A stretch of 64,000 nucleotides of DNA from NCBI RefSeq assembly GCF_000720115.1, contig NZ_JOIR01000028.1, positions 1 through 64,000 of the forward strand. Reading direction: 5' to 3'. The stretch is from Streptomyces sp. NRRL F-2580. GTDB lineage: Bacteria > Actinomycetota > Actinomycetes > Streptomycetales > Streptomycetaceae. The notes beneath the pieces are model-generated. The model had not been told where the DNA came from. It saw nothing but the letters and a program-made list of their open reading frames with translations, and ran no database searches. Every line of letters starts with the position of its first letter. Position 1 is the first letter of the stretch. Positions 17,155-24,935 of this stretch are shown here, in pieces. The position numbers were made by a program, and so were the translations under genes.

Positions 17155-17544
17155 CTACGCGGACCGCTCGGCCGGGTCGGTCACCAGGCCGGTGAAATCG
17201 GCCTCGTTGCGCTCCGCCCGGGTGACGTACCACCGGGCGATGAGCCACATCACCGGATACACCAGCAGCCCGAGCACCACCCACACGAGCGGCCCCGACG
17301 CGGCCCTCGGCAGCGCGAACAGCAGCGGCAGCGTCCCGACCAGCACCACGAGCGCGGCCAGCGCCCCCAGCCCGGCGCGCAGCTGGCTGCGCATCAGTGC
17401 CCGTACGTAGGTGGCCCCGAGGGTGGTGTGCTCGGAGATCTCCGAACGGGCCGGGGCGTGCGCGGGCGGCCGGCGGCGGGCGCCCCGGGGCACCCCGGTG
17501 ACGATCTCGCGCCGGGGCGGCGACTGCTGCTGCTCCTCGGCCAT
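17155..17544 (-). CDS. Small membrane protein, possibly DUF485-like
   Basis: A 129-residue protein with a polar, Arg/Pro-rich N-terminal tail (about 1-45) and two membrane helices (LGALAALVVLVGTLPLLFAL and GPLVWVVLGLLVYPVMWLIA), followed by RWYVTRAERNEADF, which recalls the C-terminal signature of DUF485 proteins. Those usually accompany sodium/solute symporters, but none is nearby. The ATG at 17544 gives the natural N-terminus. It follows the DNA glycosylase gene by 26 bp on the same strand and is probably co-transcribed with it. Confidence 0.65.
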   Translation of the reverse strand: MAEEQQQSPPRREIVTGVPRGARRRPPAHAPARSEISEHTTLGATYVRALMRSQLRAGLGALAALVVLVGTLPLLFALPRAASGPLVWVVLGLLVYPVMWLIARWYVTRAERNEADFTGLVTDPAERSA

Positions 17545-17570
17545 GGCGTGGGAGTCTACGCAGCGCCCCG

Positions 17571-18431
17571 CTATTTGAGGAGCCGCGACAGCCGCCGGTC
17601 GGCCAGCGGCTTGCCGCCCGTCTGGCAGGTGGGGCAGTACTGCAGCGAGGAGTCCGCGAAGGACACGGAACGGACGGTGTCCCCGCACACCGGGCACGGC
17701 TCCCCGTCCCGGCCGTGCACGCGCAGCCCGGACTTCTTCTCGGCCTTGAGCGCGCCGGCGGCCACGCCGTGCGCCCGGGCGACGGCCTCGCCCAGGGTGG
17801 CGCGCACGGCCTCGTAGAGGTGGGTCACCTGGTCCTCGTCGAACGAGGCGGCCAGCTTGAAGGGGGAGACCTTCGCCGCGTGCAGGATCTCGTCGCTGTA
17901 CGCGTTGCCGATGCCCGCGATGACGCTCTGGTCGCGCAGCAGGCCCTTGATCTGCCGCCGGTCCCCGGCGAGCAGCGCGGCGAAGGCGTCCCGGTCGAAC
18001 TCGTCGGCCAGCGGGTCGGGCCCGAGGCGGGCGATGCCGGGGACCTCCTGGGGGTCGTGGACCACGTAGACGGCGAGGCGCTTCTGGGTCCCGGCCTCGG
18101 TGAGGTCGAAGCCGCCGCCGCCCTCCAGTACGACCCGCAGCGCGAGCGGCCCCCTGCCGGGGCGCGGCGGCTGCGCGGGCAGGGTCTCCTGCCAGCGCAG
18201 CCAGCCGGCCCGGGCCAGGTGGGTGACGAGGTGGAGCCCGCCGATCCGCAGGGCCAGGAACTTGCCGTACCGGGCGGTGGCGCCGGCCGGCTGCCCTTCG
18301 AGGGCGGACAGTGGCGGATCGTACGTCTTGAGCACGCTGACGGCGAGCGGGAGGACGCGCTCGACCACCCGCCCGGTGAGGTGCTCGTCGAGGTACTCCC
18401 GCAGGGCCTCGACCTCGGGCAGCTCCGGCAT
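17571..18431 (-). CDS. Fpg/Nei family DNA glycosylase
   Basis: A 286-residue base-excision repair enzyme that removes oxidised bases and cuts the abasic site. The catalytic N-terminus PELPEVE is intact (Pro2 nucleophile, Glu3). The helix-two-turn-helix region includes QSVIAGIGNAYSDEILHAAKVSP, and the C-terminal zinc finger has CPVC and CPTC pairs within the last 45 residues. The lysine-containing QIKGLLRDQ segment fits the family. The ATG at 18431 is fixed by the mandatory processing of Met1 before Pro2. Whether it is Fpg (8-oxoguanine) or Nei-like cannot be settled from motifs alone. It sits 20 bp after a TPR-type gene. Confidence 0.92.
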   Translation of the reverse strand: MPELPEVEALREYLDEHLTGRVVERVLPLAVSVLKTYDPPLSALEGQPAGATARYGKFLALRIGGLHLVTHLARAGWLRWQETLPAQPPRPGRGPLALRVVLEGGGGFDLTEAGTQKRLAVYVVHDPQEVPGIARLGPDPLADEFDRDAFAALLAGDRRQIKGLLRDQSVIAGIGNAYSDEILHAAKVSPFKLAASFDEDQVTHLYEAVRATLGEAVARAHGVAAGALKAEKKSGLRVHGRDGEPCPVCGDTVRSVSFADSSLQYCPTCQTGGKPLADRRLSRLLK

Positions 18432-18451
18432 GGGTCCAGCCTGCCGCCGCC

Positions 18452-19705
18452 TCAGGCGAAACGCGAGCTGGGCACGGGGCCCGGTGACGCGACCCGGTCG
18501 CGGGGCGCCGAGAGCCAGCCGGTGCGGACGGCCGTCACGAACGCCCGGAAGGCCTCGTCCGGGTCGGCCGGGGTCGCGCCGTCGCCGCCGTCCGGGGCCG
18601 GGTCGGCCGTCGCGATCTCGCCGGCGATCTCCTCCTCGCGCCGGTCGTCGTCCTGCCACGGCGGGGCGACGTACTGGCAGAGCAGCGCGCTGGAGTCGGC
18701 GCTCACCGCGGGCGGATCCGTCCAGCAGGTGGCGTGCTCGTGGAGGATCTGGCCGTCGGCGCGCTCGCGCAGGGTGCGGACGACTTCCTGGTCGGCCGCG
18801 TTCAGGTCGTAGGCGACGACGAGGGTGTCCGCACGGTTCGGTTCGTACGGGACGACGGGCAGCCCGAGCACCCGGGCCGCGGCGAGCCCGAGGATCCGGT
18901 CGGACCGGCCGGGCAGCAGCGAGACGGTCGCGGGGGCGCGCCCGGCGGCCTCCAGAGCGAGCGCGAGCCGGGCCAGGCCGCGGCGGCACTGTTCGGGGCT
19001 GTCGCCGAGGTAGGCGTACCGGCCCGTCATCCCGGCGTCCCAGCCGTACGGGGAGAGGGTGCCGAGGAGGCCCCCGGTGAGGCCGTAGTGCCAGCCGCGC
19101 AGGTCGTCCGGGCCGAGCGGGTCAGGGTGTCCCGCCGCGCCCTGGGCCCTGCGGGACTGGCCGCTGCGCAGCACCTGGCGCGCCTGGCGCTTTCGCGCGC
19201 CCGACCACTGCGGGTCCTCGGGTGCGGGGAGGCCGAGCAGCAGCCCCTCCGCGGCGTCCAGGTCCCCGGCGAGCAGGGTGTGGTGGACCAGCAGGTAGGT
19301 CTCGGGCCAGGCGGGCAGCCCGCCGCCGCGGCCGGAGAGCAGCGCGGCGGCCTCCGCGTGCCGGTGCTCGTCCTCCAGGGCGGAGACCAGCTCGGCGAGG
19401 AGCGGCCGCGAGTCGGGGAGCAGCCGGAGCGCCTCGCGCAGGGGCGCGACGGCGAGGAAGGCGACGCCCCGCTCCACGCAGGCGTAGCCGAAGTCGTAGA
19501 GGGCCTGCGGTTCGTCGGCCCGCCTGGCGGCGGCCCGGGCGGCCGAGGCGAGGTCCTCGAAGCCGGCGGTCTCGGCCAAGGCCCGGGTGGCTTTGGCGAG
19601 TTCGGCGACGGGGAGGGTCTCCGCACGGGGGCGCAGCGAACGTACGGCTCCGGGCAGATCGCCTGCCTTGAGCAGCCGGCGGACGTCATCCATGGCGATA
19701 GTCAT
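18452..19705 (-). CDS. TPR-type helical repeat protein
   Basis: A 417-residue soluble protein. The first 170 residues are Ala/Leu/Glu-rich helices with tetratricopeptide-like spacing (for example DFGYACVERGVAFLAVAPLREAL then LLAELVSALEDEHRHAEAAALL). The C-terminal half, with the Gly-rich GGWLLG-like turn region GGLLGTLSPYGWD and LGLPVVPYEPNRADTLVVAYDL, is not a domain I recognise. The last residues are acidic and disordered. The ATG at 19705 has GAGGA upstream; the ATG at 19693 is an alternative. It heads a likely three-gene operon with the glycosylase. No function is assigned. Confidence 0.75.
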   Translation of the reverse strand: MTIAMDDVRRLLKAGDLPGAVRSLRPRAETLPVAELAKATRALAETAGFEDLASAARAAARRADEPQALYDFGYACVERGVAFLAVAPLREALRLLPDSRPLLAELVSALEDEHRHAEAAALLSGRGGGLPAWPETYLLVHHTLLAGDLDAAEGLLLGLPAPEDPQWSGARKRQARQVLRSGQSRRAQGAAGHPDPLGPDDLRGWHYGLTGGLLGTLSPYGWDAGMTGRYAYLGDSPEQCRRGLARLALALEAAGRAPATVSLLPGRSDRILGLAAARVLGLPVVPYEPNRADTLVVAYDLNAADQEVVRTLRERADGQILHEHATCWTDPPAVSADSSALLCQYVAPPWQDDDRREEEIAGEIATADPAPDGGDGATPADPDEAFRAFVTAVRTGWLSAPRDRVASPGPVPSSRFA

Positions 19706-19847
19706 CGCCGTTGATCCTCACGGACCGGGCGCCGCCCCGCAACGCACTTTCCCCGCCCGGCACCACCGCCCGCCCCGCCGCGGCCCGCCGTGCCTCGCCG
19801 CGACCCCCCGCGGCCCCCCGCGACCCGCCGCGACCGCCGTCGGAGGT

Positions 19848-21911
19848 CTAGCCCATGACGAACTCGCACCACACGCACTTGCCGCCGCCGCGCGGTTCCA
19901 CGCCCCAGACGTCCGCCAGCCGGTCCACCAGCATCAGGCCCCGTCCCGAGACCCCCGCCTCCCCCGCCTCGCGCCGCCGGGGCAGCGCGCTGGAGCGGTC
20001 CTCGACCTCCACCCGCAGTCTGCGCTCGTGTCCCGCCAGGACCCGCAGGGTGACGATCGCCGGGCCGTCGGTGTGCATCAGGGCGTTCACGATCAGCTCG
20101 TCCGCGACCAGCTCGATCTCGTCGGACCGCTCCCGCGCGCCCCACGCCCGCACCGCCGCCCCGATCATGTGGCGGGCCGCCACCAGGGCCTCGGGGTCGC
20201 CCGGTGCCACGTGCTGCTGCAGGCGGCTGCCGGCCTGCGGGGCGGCCGCCACCTCACGGCGCAGCAGGAGCAGCGCCATGTCGTCGTTCCCGCCCCGGTC
20301 GTCGGCGACCTCGCAGAGCCGGTCCGCCAGGAACTGCAGGTCCGACGGGCCGCTGCGGATCTGGGAGGCCAGCAGCCGGATGCCGTCGTCGAGATCGGCG
20401 CCGGGCTGTTCCACCAGGCCGTCGGTGCACAGCAGGAGCGTTTCTCCCGGGTCCAGTTCCACCGTGGTCACCGGGTACTCGAGCCGGCCGAACTCGGCCG
20501 ACAGGCCGAGCGGCATCCCGCCCTCCACCGGGAGCCGGCGGCAGTCCCCGTCGCGGGTGCGCAGCAGGGGGTCGATGTGGCCCGCCCGTACCAGCTGGAG
20601 GACGCCGGTGGAGAGGTCGGCCTCCGCGTAGGTGCAGGTGGCGAAGCGGTCCGTGTCCAGCTCGTGCAGGAAGACGGAGGCCCGTGCCATGACCGTGCCG
20701 GGCGAGTGCCCCTCGGCCGCGTAGGCGCGCAGGACGATCCGCAGCTGGCCCATGACCGCGGCGGCGTGCGTGTCGTGGCCCTGTACGTCGCCGATGACGG
20801 CGCCGACCCGGCCGCCCGGCAGCGGGATGACGTCGTACCAGTCGCCGCCGATGTCGCGGCCCATCCGGGCGGAGCGGTACCGTACGGCGATCTCCCCGCC
20901 GGGCACCGACGGGATCCGCCTGGGCAGCATGGCCTGCTGCAGGCCCTCGGCGAGGTCGTGCTCCTGCTCCAGCAGCATGGCCCGCTGGAGGCTCTGCGCG
21001 ATGCTGCTGCCGAGTGCGACGAGCAGGTTGCGTTCCTCCTGGGTGAAGCCGTCCTTGTCCTGGTAGAGCAGTCCGATCGCGCCGATGGGGCGGGCCTGGG
21101 CGATGAGCGGCAGGTAGGCGGCCGCCGAGATCCGCATGTACGAGATGTTCGCCCAGAGCTCGGGATAGCCCTCGGCGAACTCCTCCGCCGAGTCGAGGAA
21201 GCGCGGCTGGAGCGAGCGGACGACCTCGCTCATGGGGTACTGCTCGTCGACGCGGGTGTAGCGGGTGCCGGGGACGAAACTGTCCTGGGGGCCCTCGGCC
21301 ACGAGGTGGATGCGCCCGGCCTCGACGAGGCCCATCACCATGCCCATGGAGCCGAGCCGCTCCAGGCCGTGGGCATCGCCGATGACGTCGATGACGTCCC
21401 GTACGGTCCGGGCGTGTGCGAGGGCGGCGGTGGTGGACTCGACGACGGACGTCTGGCGGCGCCGTTCCTCGTCCAGGCCCAGGCGCTCCGCCGAGTGGCT
21501 GAGCTCGTCGGTCGCGTCGCGGACGATGCCGATGATCCGGTACGGCCGCCCGTCCGGGCCGCGCATGACGCGGCCCTGGGTGTGCGTCCAGCGCAGCCGC
21601 CCGTCGTGGCAGCGGATGCGGAAGTAGGCGCCGTAGCTGTCCACCTTGCTCTTGAGCGCGGAGGAGACGAGGGCGTCGAGGCGTGTCGACTCGGTGGCCG
21701 GGACGCGCGGGGAGAGGGACTCGGGCCGGCCGTCGTATTCGTCGGGGGGCGTGTCGAAGACGTCCAGGGCCGCTTCGTCCATGTGCATGAGACCGGTCAC
21801 GAGGTCCCAGTCGAAACTACCCATGCGGTTCAGCGAGAGCGACCGGTCCGGGTGTGCGGGCCAGTCGTCCGGCAGCGATACGGTGGTCGGCACCGATCCA
21901 CCATGACACAC
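19848..21911 (-). CDS. PAS-GAF-SpoIIE phosphatase-ATPase regulatory protein
   Basis: A 687-residue signalling protein that combines, in order, a PAS domain (about 20-130, with FRIRCHDGRLRWTHTQGRV), a GAF domain (about 165-315), a PP2C/SpoIIE serine phosphatase domain (about 335-545, with GGDWYDVIPLPGGRVGAVIGDVQGH and GNDDMALL), and an anti-sigma-like HATPase domain (about 560-687, with ELVADELIVNALMH). Proteins of this plan are numerous in Streptomyces and act in partner-switching control of sigma factors. The metal-binding aspartates of the PP2C core (GGDWYD, GDVQGH, DGLVE, GNDD) are present. Start is uncertain: GTG 21911 or GTG 21893, the latter having GGTGGA just upstream. It follows a lipoprotein gene by 7 bp. 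Confidence 0.9.
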   Translation of the reverse strand: MCHGGSVPTTVSLPDDWPAHPDRSLSLNRMGSFDWDLVTGLMHMDEAALDVFDTPPDEYDGRPESLSPRVPATESTRLDALVSSALKSKVDSYGAYFRIRCHDGRLRWTHTQGRVMRGPDGRPYRIIGIVRDATDELSHSAERLGLDEERRRQTSVVESTTAALAHARTVRDVIDVIGDAHGLERLGSMGMVMGLVEAGRIHLVAEGPQDSFVPGTRYTRVDEQYPMSEVVRSLQPRFLDSAEEFAEGYPELWANISYMRISAAAYLPLIAQARPIGAIGLLYQDKDGFTQEERNLLVALGSSIAQSLQRAMLLEQEHDLAEGLQQAMLPRRIPSVPGGEIAVRYRSARMGRDIGGDWYDVIPLPGGRVGAVIGDVQGHDTHAAAVMGQLRIVLRAYAAEGHSPGTVMARASVFLHELDTDRFATCTYAEADLSTGVLQLVRAGHIDPLLRTRDGDCRRLPVEGGMPLGLSAEFGRLEYPVTTVELDPGETLLLCTDGLVEQPGADLDDGIRLLASQIRSGPSDLQFLADRLCEVADDRGGNDDMALLLLRREVAAAPQAGSRLQQHVAPGDPEALVAARHMIGAAVRAWGARERSDEIELVADELIVNALMHTDGPAIVTLRVLAGHERRLRVEVEDRSSALPRRREAGEAGVSGRGLMLVDRLADVWGVEPRGGGKCVWCEFVMG

Positions 21912-21918
21912 CGGCCGG

Positions 21919-23238
21919 TCAGGCGCCCTCCAGCGAGTGGCTCCCGTCGGAGCTCCCGTCCGAGGGCTGCGGCTGCGGCTGCAGGTACGGGTCGGTGTAC
22001 GGATCGGTGTGCGGGTCCCCGTACGGCTCGGTGTACGGGTCCCCGTACGGCTCGGTGTACGGGGCCAGCGGGGGCGGCATCGATCCGTCGGGCTCGGGCA
22101 CGAGACCCGGGTCGTCCGGGTTCGGCTGCGTCAGGTCGAACGGGAGGTCCGAGGGGAGGTCCGAGGGCACGTCGCCGCCCGGCAGGTCGGAGGGGACGTC
22201 CGACGGACCGTCCGAGCGCGGCTGCTGCGGCCGGGGGACGGCGTCCGACGGCGAGCCCGGGTTCTGCGGGACGCCGGGGCTCTGCGGCGGGTTCTCGCCC
22301 TGGGGGTTCTGCGGGCTCTGCGGGGCCGATCCGCTCGGTTGGCAGTCCTGCGGCGCGCCGGGCTGCTCGCTCGGGCACGGCTGGGCCGAGGCGGGCCCGG
22401 ACGGGGTGACGGGGCCCGTCGGGATCCCGTCGGCGGGGTCGAACTGGGGCAGCGCGCGCGGGGGCCGGTCCTGGGCCCCGTCGTCGCCCCGCTTGCGCTC
22501 GATCCAGGTGTTGTCGGCGATGTTGACGATCACCAGGTTGTTGATCACGTGGGTGGTGGGTTCGACGACGACGACCTGGTTGGGCTGGTAGCCGCTCCAC
22601 GGGTCGCCCTTGTGCACCGGGGACCCCTTGGCGGCGAGCGGGGAGGCCAGCGGGTTCCCGCAGCCGCAGCGCACCCGGGGCATGCCGTGCTCGTCGACGA
22701 GGACGGCGGTGCCGGCCTGCAGGACGGACTGGAAGCCGTCGGGCCGGCCGTCGCGGAAGGCGTGGTTGGTGACCCGGGTGTCGGCGCGCAGCACGACGGG
22801 GGTCAGGCCGCGCAGGAACTCGGGGATGCTCGCCTGTTCGATGTCCGCGGCCTGGGCGAAGGCCCGGGCCTTGGCGTTGTCGGTGGTCAGGAAGTGGACC
22901 TGCTGTTCCACGTCGCAGCTGCCGAGCCGCTGGGTGCCTCCGTACAGGCCGGGGGTGGCCGCGTTGATCGTGCGGATGCCCTGTCCGGTCGGGTTGGGCA
23001 GCGGGGGCTGGACGGGGGCGGACTCGGCGGTGGCCGAGGAGGCGGTGAAGGGGTCGGGGCCGGCGGAGGCCACGGGCTGGAGGTAGACCTCCTGGCTCTC
23101 GGGTCCGGGGGCGCTCTTGGGCTCCTCGGCGCCGCCGCAGCCCGCGGCGAACAGCCCGAGGAGGGCCAAGAGGGCAGCGCCGGCCGGTAGGTGACGGCCC
23201 GACGTCTGACGAGGTGTCGGAACTGACGGTGCGTGCAC
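21919..23238 (-). CDS. DUF6777-type lipoprotein with repetitive Pro/Asp/Tyr tail
   Basis: A 439-residue exported lipoprotein: signal ALLALLGLFAAGC with lipidated Cys near residue 36, a conserved globular part (about 80-265) with TPGLYGGTQRLGSCDVEQQVHFL and VHKGDPWSGYQPNQVVVVEPT, then a long Pro/Gly/Ser/Gln region and a tail of PSDLPSDL and PYTEPYGD repeats. The globular part resembles the streptomycete DUF6777 family, whose role is unknown. GTG 23238 was chosen because GGGAGA lies five bases upstream; the frame is open further upstream without a ribosome site. Its operon partner is the PAS-GAF-PP2C protein, suggesting an envelope-linked signal, which is inference. Confidence 0.8.
   Translation of the reverse strand: MHAPSVPTPRQTSGRHLPAGAALLALLGLFAAGCGGAEEPKSAPGPESQEVYLQPVASAGPDPFTASSATAESAPVQPPLPNPTGQGIRTINAATPGLYGGTQRLGSCDVEQQVHFLTTDNAKARAFAQAADIEQASIPEFLRGLTPVVLRADTRVTNHAFRDGRPDGFQSVLQAGTAVLVDEHGMPRVRCGCGNPLASPLAAKGSPVHKGDPWSGYQPNQVVVVEPTTHVINNLVIVNIADNTWIERKRGDDGAQDRPPRALPQFDPADGIPTGPVTPSGPASAQPCPSEQPGAPQDCQPSGSAPQSPQNPQGENPPQSPGVPQNPGSPSDAVPRPQQPRSDGPSDVPSDLPGGDVPSDLPSDLPFDLTQPNPDDPGLVPEPDGSMPPPLAPYTEPYGDPYTEPYGDPHTDPYTDPYLQPQPQPSDGSSDGSHSLEGA
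21985..22062. repeat. Short tandem repeats coding PYTEPYGD
   Basis: Near-exact 24-bp units built from GTACGGCTCGGTGTACGGGT plus CCCC occur at 22021-22044 and 22045-22062 (partial), with a more diverged copy before them. They encode the alternating PYGDP/YTEP tail of the lipoprotein. Confidence 0.7.
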
Positions 23239-23312
23239 GTGGATCTCCCTTTTCGCCCCGGTTGCTCCCTCCTGTCTGCCGCATGTGCGCGAGAGCCGCA
23301 ACCGGAAGGCGT

Positions 23313-23368
23313 CTTGAACATGTTCAAGGAAGGTCGTAAGGTCATCCCCGTGAGTTGAACGCGTTCAA
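23313..23368. promoter_or_regulatory. Paired palindromic operator, TTGAAC-N2-GTTCAA
   Basis: Two copies of the same dyad: CTTGAACATGTTCAAG (23313-23328, 16-bp perfect palindrome) and TTGAACGCGTTCAA (23355-23368, 14-bp perfect). Their centres are 41 bp apart, close to four helical turns, so two dimers could bind on one face. They sit in the 163-bp region between the divergent lipoprotein and YndJ-like genes, with the second dyad ending 33 bp before the YndJ start. No regulator gene is adjacent; the binding protein is unknown. Confidence 0.75.
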
Positions 23369-23401
23369 GGCGTTCGGCCGCAGCGTTGGGGGGAGTCCAG
23401 G

Positions 23402-24328
23402 GTGTCGGTACTGGTGAACGTGATCGTCACCCTGGGCATGCTCTACGTCGTCCCGGCGGGCCTGCGCCTGATCGACCCGGCCGGGCTCCGCCGGACCGCC
23501 CGCCTCTGGCCGCTGCTCGCCGCCCCCGGGGCGCTCTGCCTCTGGCTGCCGCGCGGGCTGCCCGCCACGGCGCTCGCCGCACTCTACGCGGCGGCCTGCC
23601 TGGCCCTCGCGGCCCGGGCCCCGGTCCGGCTGCTGCGGGGCCGTCACCCCTGCCGTGTACCGGGCCGTGTACCGATCCGGGTGCCGGACCCGTCCGGGAT
23701 CGCCGTCGCCACCGCGCTGGTCTCGCCCTCGATCGCCGGGACCGCGCTGGTCGCCGAGCGTGCCGGGTACCGGCTCTTCGGCTTCGACCTCGACATCCTG
23801 GCGCTCACCGTGCCGCACTTCCACTTCGCCGGGTTCACGGCCGCGCTGGTCGCGGGGCTCGTGTGCCGGGCCGTCCGGGACCGGCCCGCGACGGGGCTCT
23901 CGCGCTGGGCGGCGTACAGCGTCCCGGCCGGCACCCTGCTCGTGCTCCTCGGCTACTTCGTCGACGACTGGGCGGAGCTCGTGGGCGCGGTGGTGCTGAC
24001 CGGCGGGATGTGGGCCGTGGCGCTGCTGACCTGGCGGGACATCCGGCCCGCGGCCCGGGACCGGGGCACGCGGGCACTGCTCGCGACCTCGGCGGCCGTG
24101 CTGGCGGCCACCATGCTGCTCGCCCTGTGGTGGGCGGCCGGCGAGGCCACCGGGATCGTGCACCCCACGCTGACCTGGATGGCCGCGACCCACGGCCTCG
24201 GCAACGCCCTCGGCTTCGCCCTCTGCTCGGTGCTGGCCTGGCGCCGGCTCACCACCGACCGCTCCTCCCCCGGGGACGGCGACCCACGGCTCACGGCCGA
24301 CCACCGGGCGCCGGCCGCCCACCACTGA
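23402..24328 (+). CDS. YndJ-like integral membrane protein
   Basis: A 308-residue membrane protein with eight to nine hydrophobic helices. It fits the YndJ group, including GTALVAERAGYRLFGFDLDILALTVPHFHFAGF in the middle: the HFHFAG stretch with two histidines in a membrane context is characteristic and could bind metal. YndJ proteins have no proven activity. The GTG at 23402 has GGGGGAG upstream. The next gene encodes a DUF1990 protein, a partner that is also found fused to YndJ in other bacteria, which supports the call. The promoter region carries two identical palindromes. Confidence 0.8.
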   Translation: MSVLVNVIVTLGMLYVVPAGLRLIDPAGLRRTARLWPLLAAPGALCLWLPRGLPATALAALYAAACLALAARAPVRLLRGRHPCRVPGRVPIRVPDPSGIAVATALVSPSIAGTALVAERAGYRLFGFDLDILALTVPHFHFAGFTAALVAGLVCRAVRDRPATGLSRWAAYSVPAGTLLVLLGYFVDDWAELVGAVVLTGGMWAVALLTWRDIRPAARDRGTRALLATSAAVLAATMLLALWWAAGEATGIVHPTLTWMAATHGLGNALGFALCSVLAWRRLTTDRSSPGDGDPRLTADHRAPAAHH

Positions 24329-24381
24329 CCACCCACCGCTGACCACCCGCCCCTGGCCACCCACCGACTGGAGACCTCGCC

Positions 24382-24915
24382 ATGACCCGCCTCATCAGCG
24401 CCGGCCGGGACACCGTCAACTACCCCGACAAGGGCGCGACGGCCCACCGGCCCCTGCCCGCCGGATACCACCACCTCAACCACCGCACCCGCCTCGGGCA
24501 CGGCCGGGGCGTCTTCGAGGCCGCCGGCACCGCCGTGACCACCTTCCACGCGCACCGGGCCTCCGGGATGCGGGTGAGGGCCGATGCCGGAGCGGTCCGG
24601 CCCGGCAGCCGCGTGGTCGTCGGGATCGGCCTCGGGCCGCTGCGCATCGACGCCCCGTGCCAGGTGATCTGGACGGCGTACGAGCCCACCCGCATCGGCT
24701 TCGCCTACGGGACCCGGCCCGGCCACCCCGAGTGCGGGGAGGAGTCCTTCATCGTGGACATGGACCCCGACGGCACCGTGTGGTTCACGGTGACCGCCTT
24801 CAGCCGCCCGAACAGCTGGTACACCCGCCTCGCCGGCCCGGTGGTCCCCTTCCTCCAGCTGCGCTACGCCCGCTGGCTGGGCCACCGCCTGCGCAGGCTG
24901 GCCACCGCCGCCTGA
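24382..24915 (+). CDS. DUF1990 family protein
   Basis: A 177-residue soluble protein of the DUF1990 family (START/lipocalin-like fold is a guess). Features are the N-terminal DKGATAHRPLPAGYHHLNHRTRLGHG, the central VVVGIGLGPLRIDAPCQVIW, and the C-terminal FSRPNSWYTRLAGPVVPFLQLRY, the last being the most conserved family segment. The ATG at 24382 has GGAG upstream. It lies 53 bp after the YndJ-like gene and 20 bp before the lipase-maturation-factor-like gene, so all three are probably one operon. The reaction or ligand is unknown. Confidence 0.85.
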   Translation: MTRLISAGRDTVNYPDKGATAHRPLPAGYHHLNHRTRLGHGRGVFEAAGTAVTTFHAHRASGMRVRADAGAVRPGSRVVVGIGLGPLRIDAPCQVIWTAYEPTRIGFAYGTRPGHPECGEESFIVDMDPDGTVWFTVTAFSRPNSWYTRLAGPVVPFLQLRYARWLGHRLRRLATAA

Positions 24916-24935
24916 CCGGTCCGATACTGGAGGCG

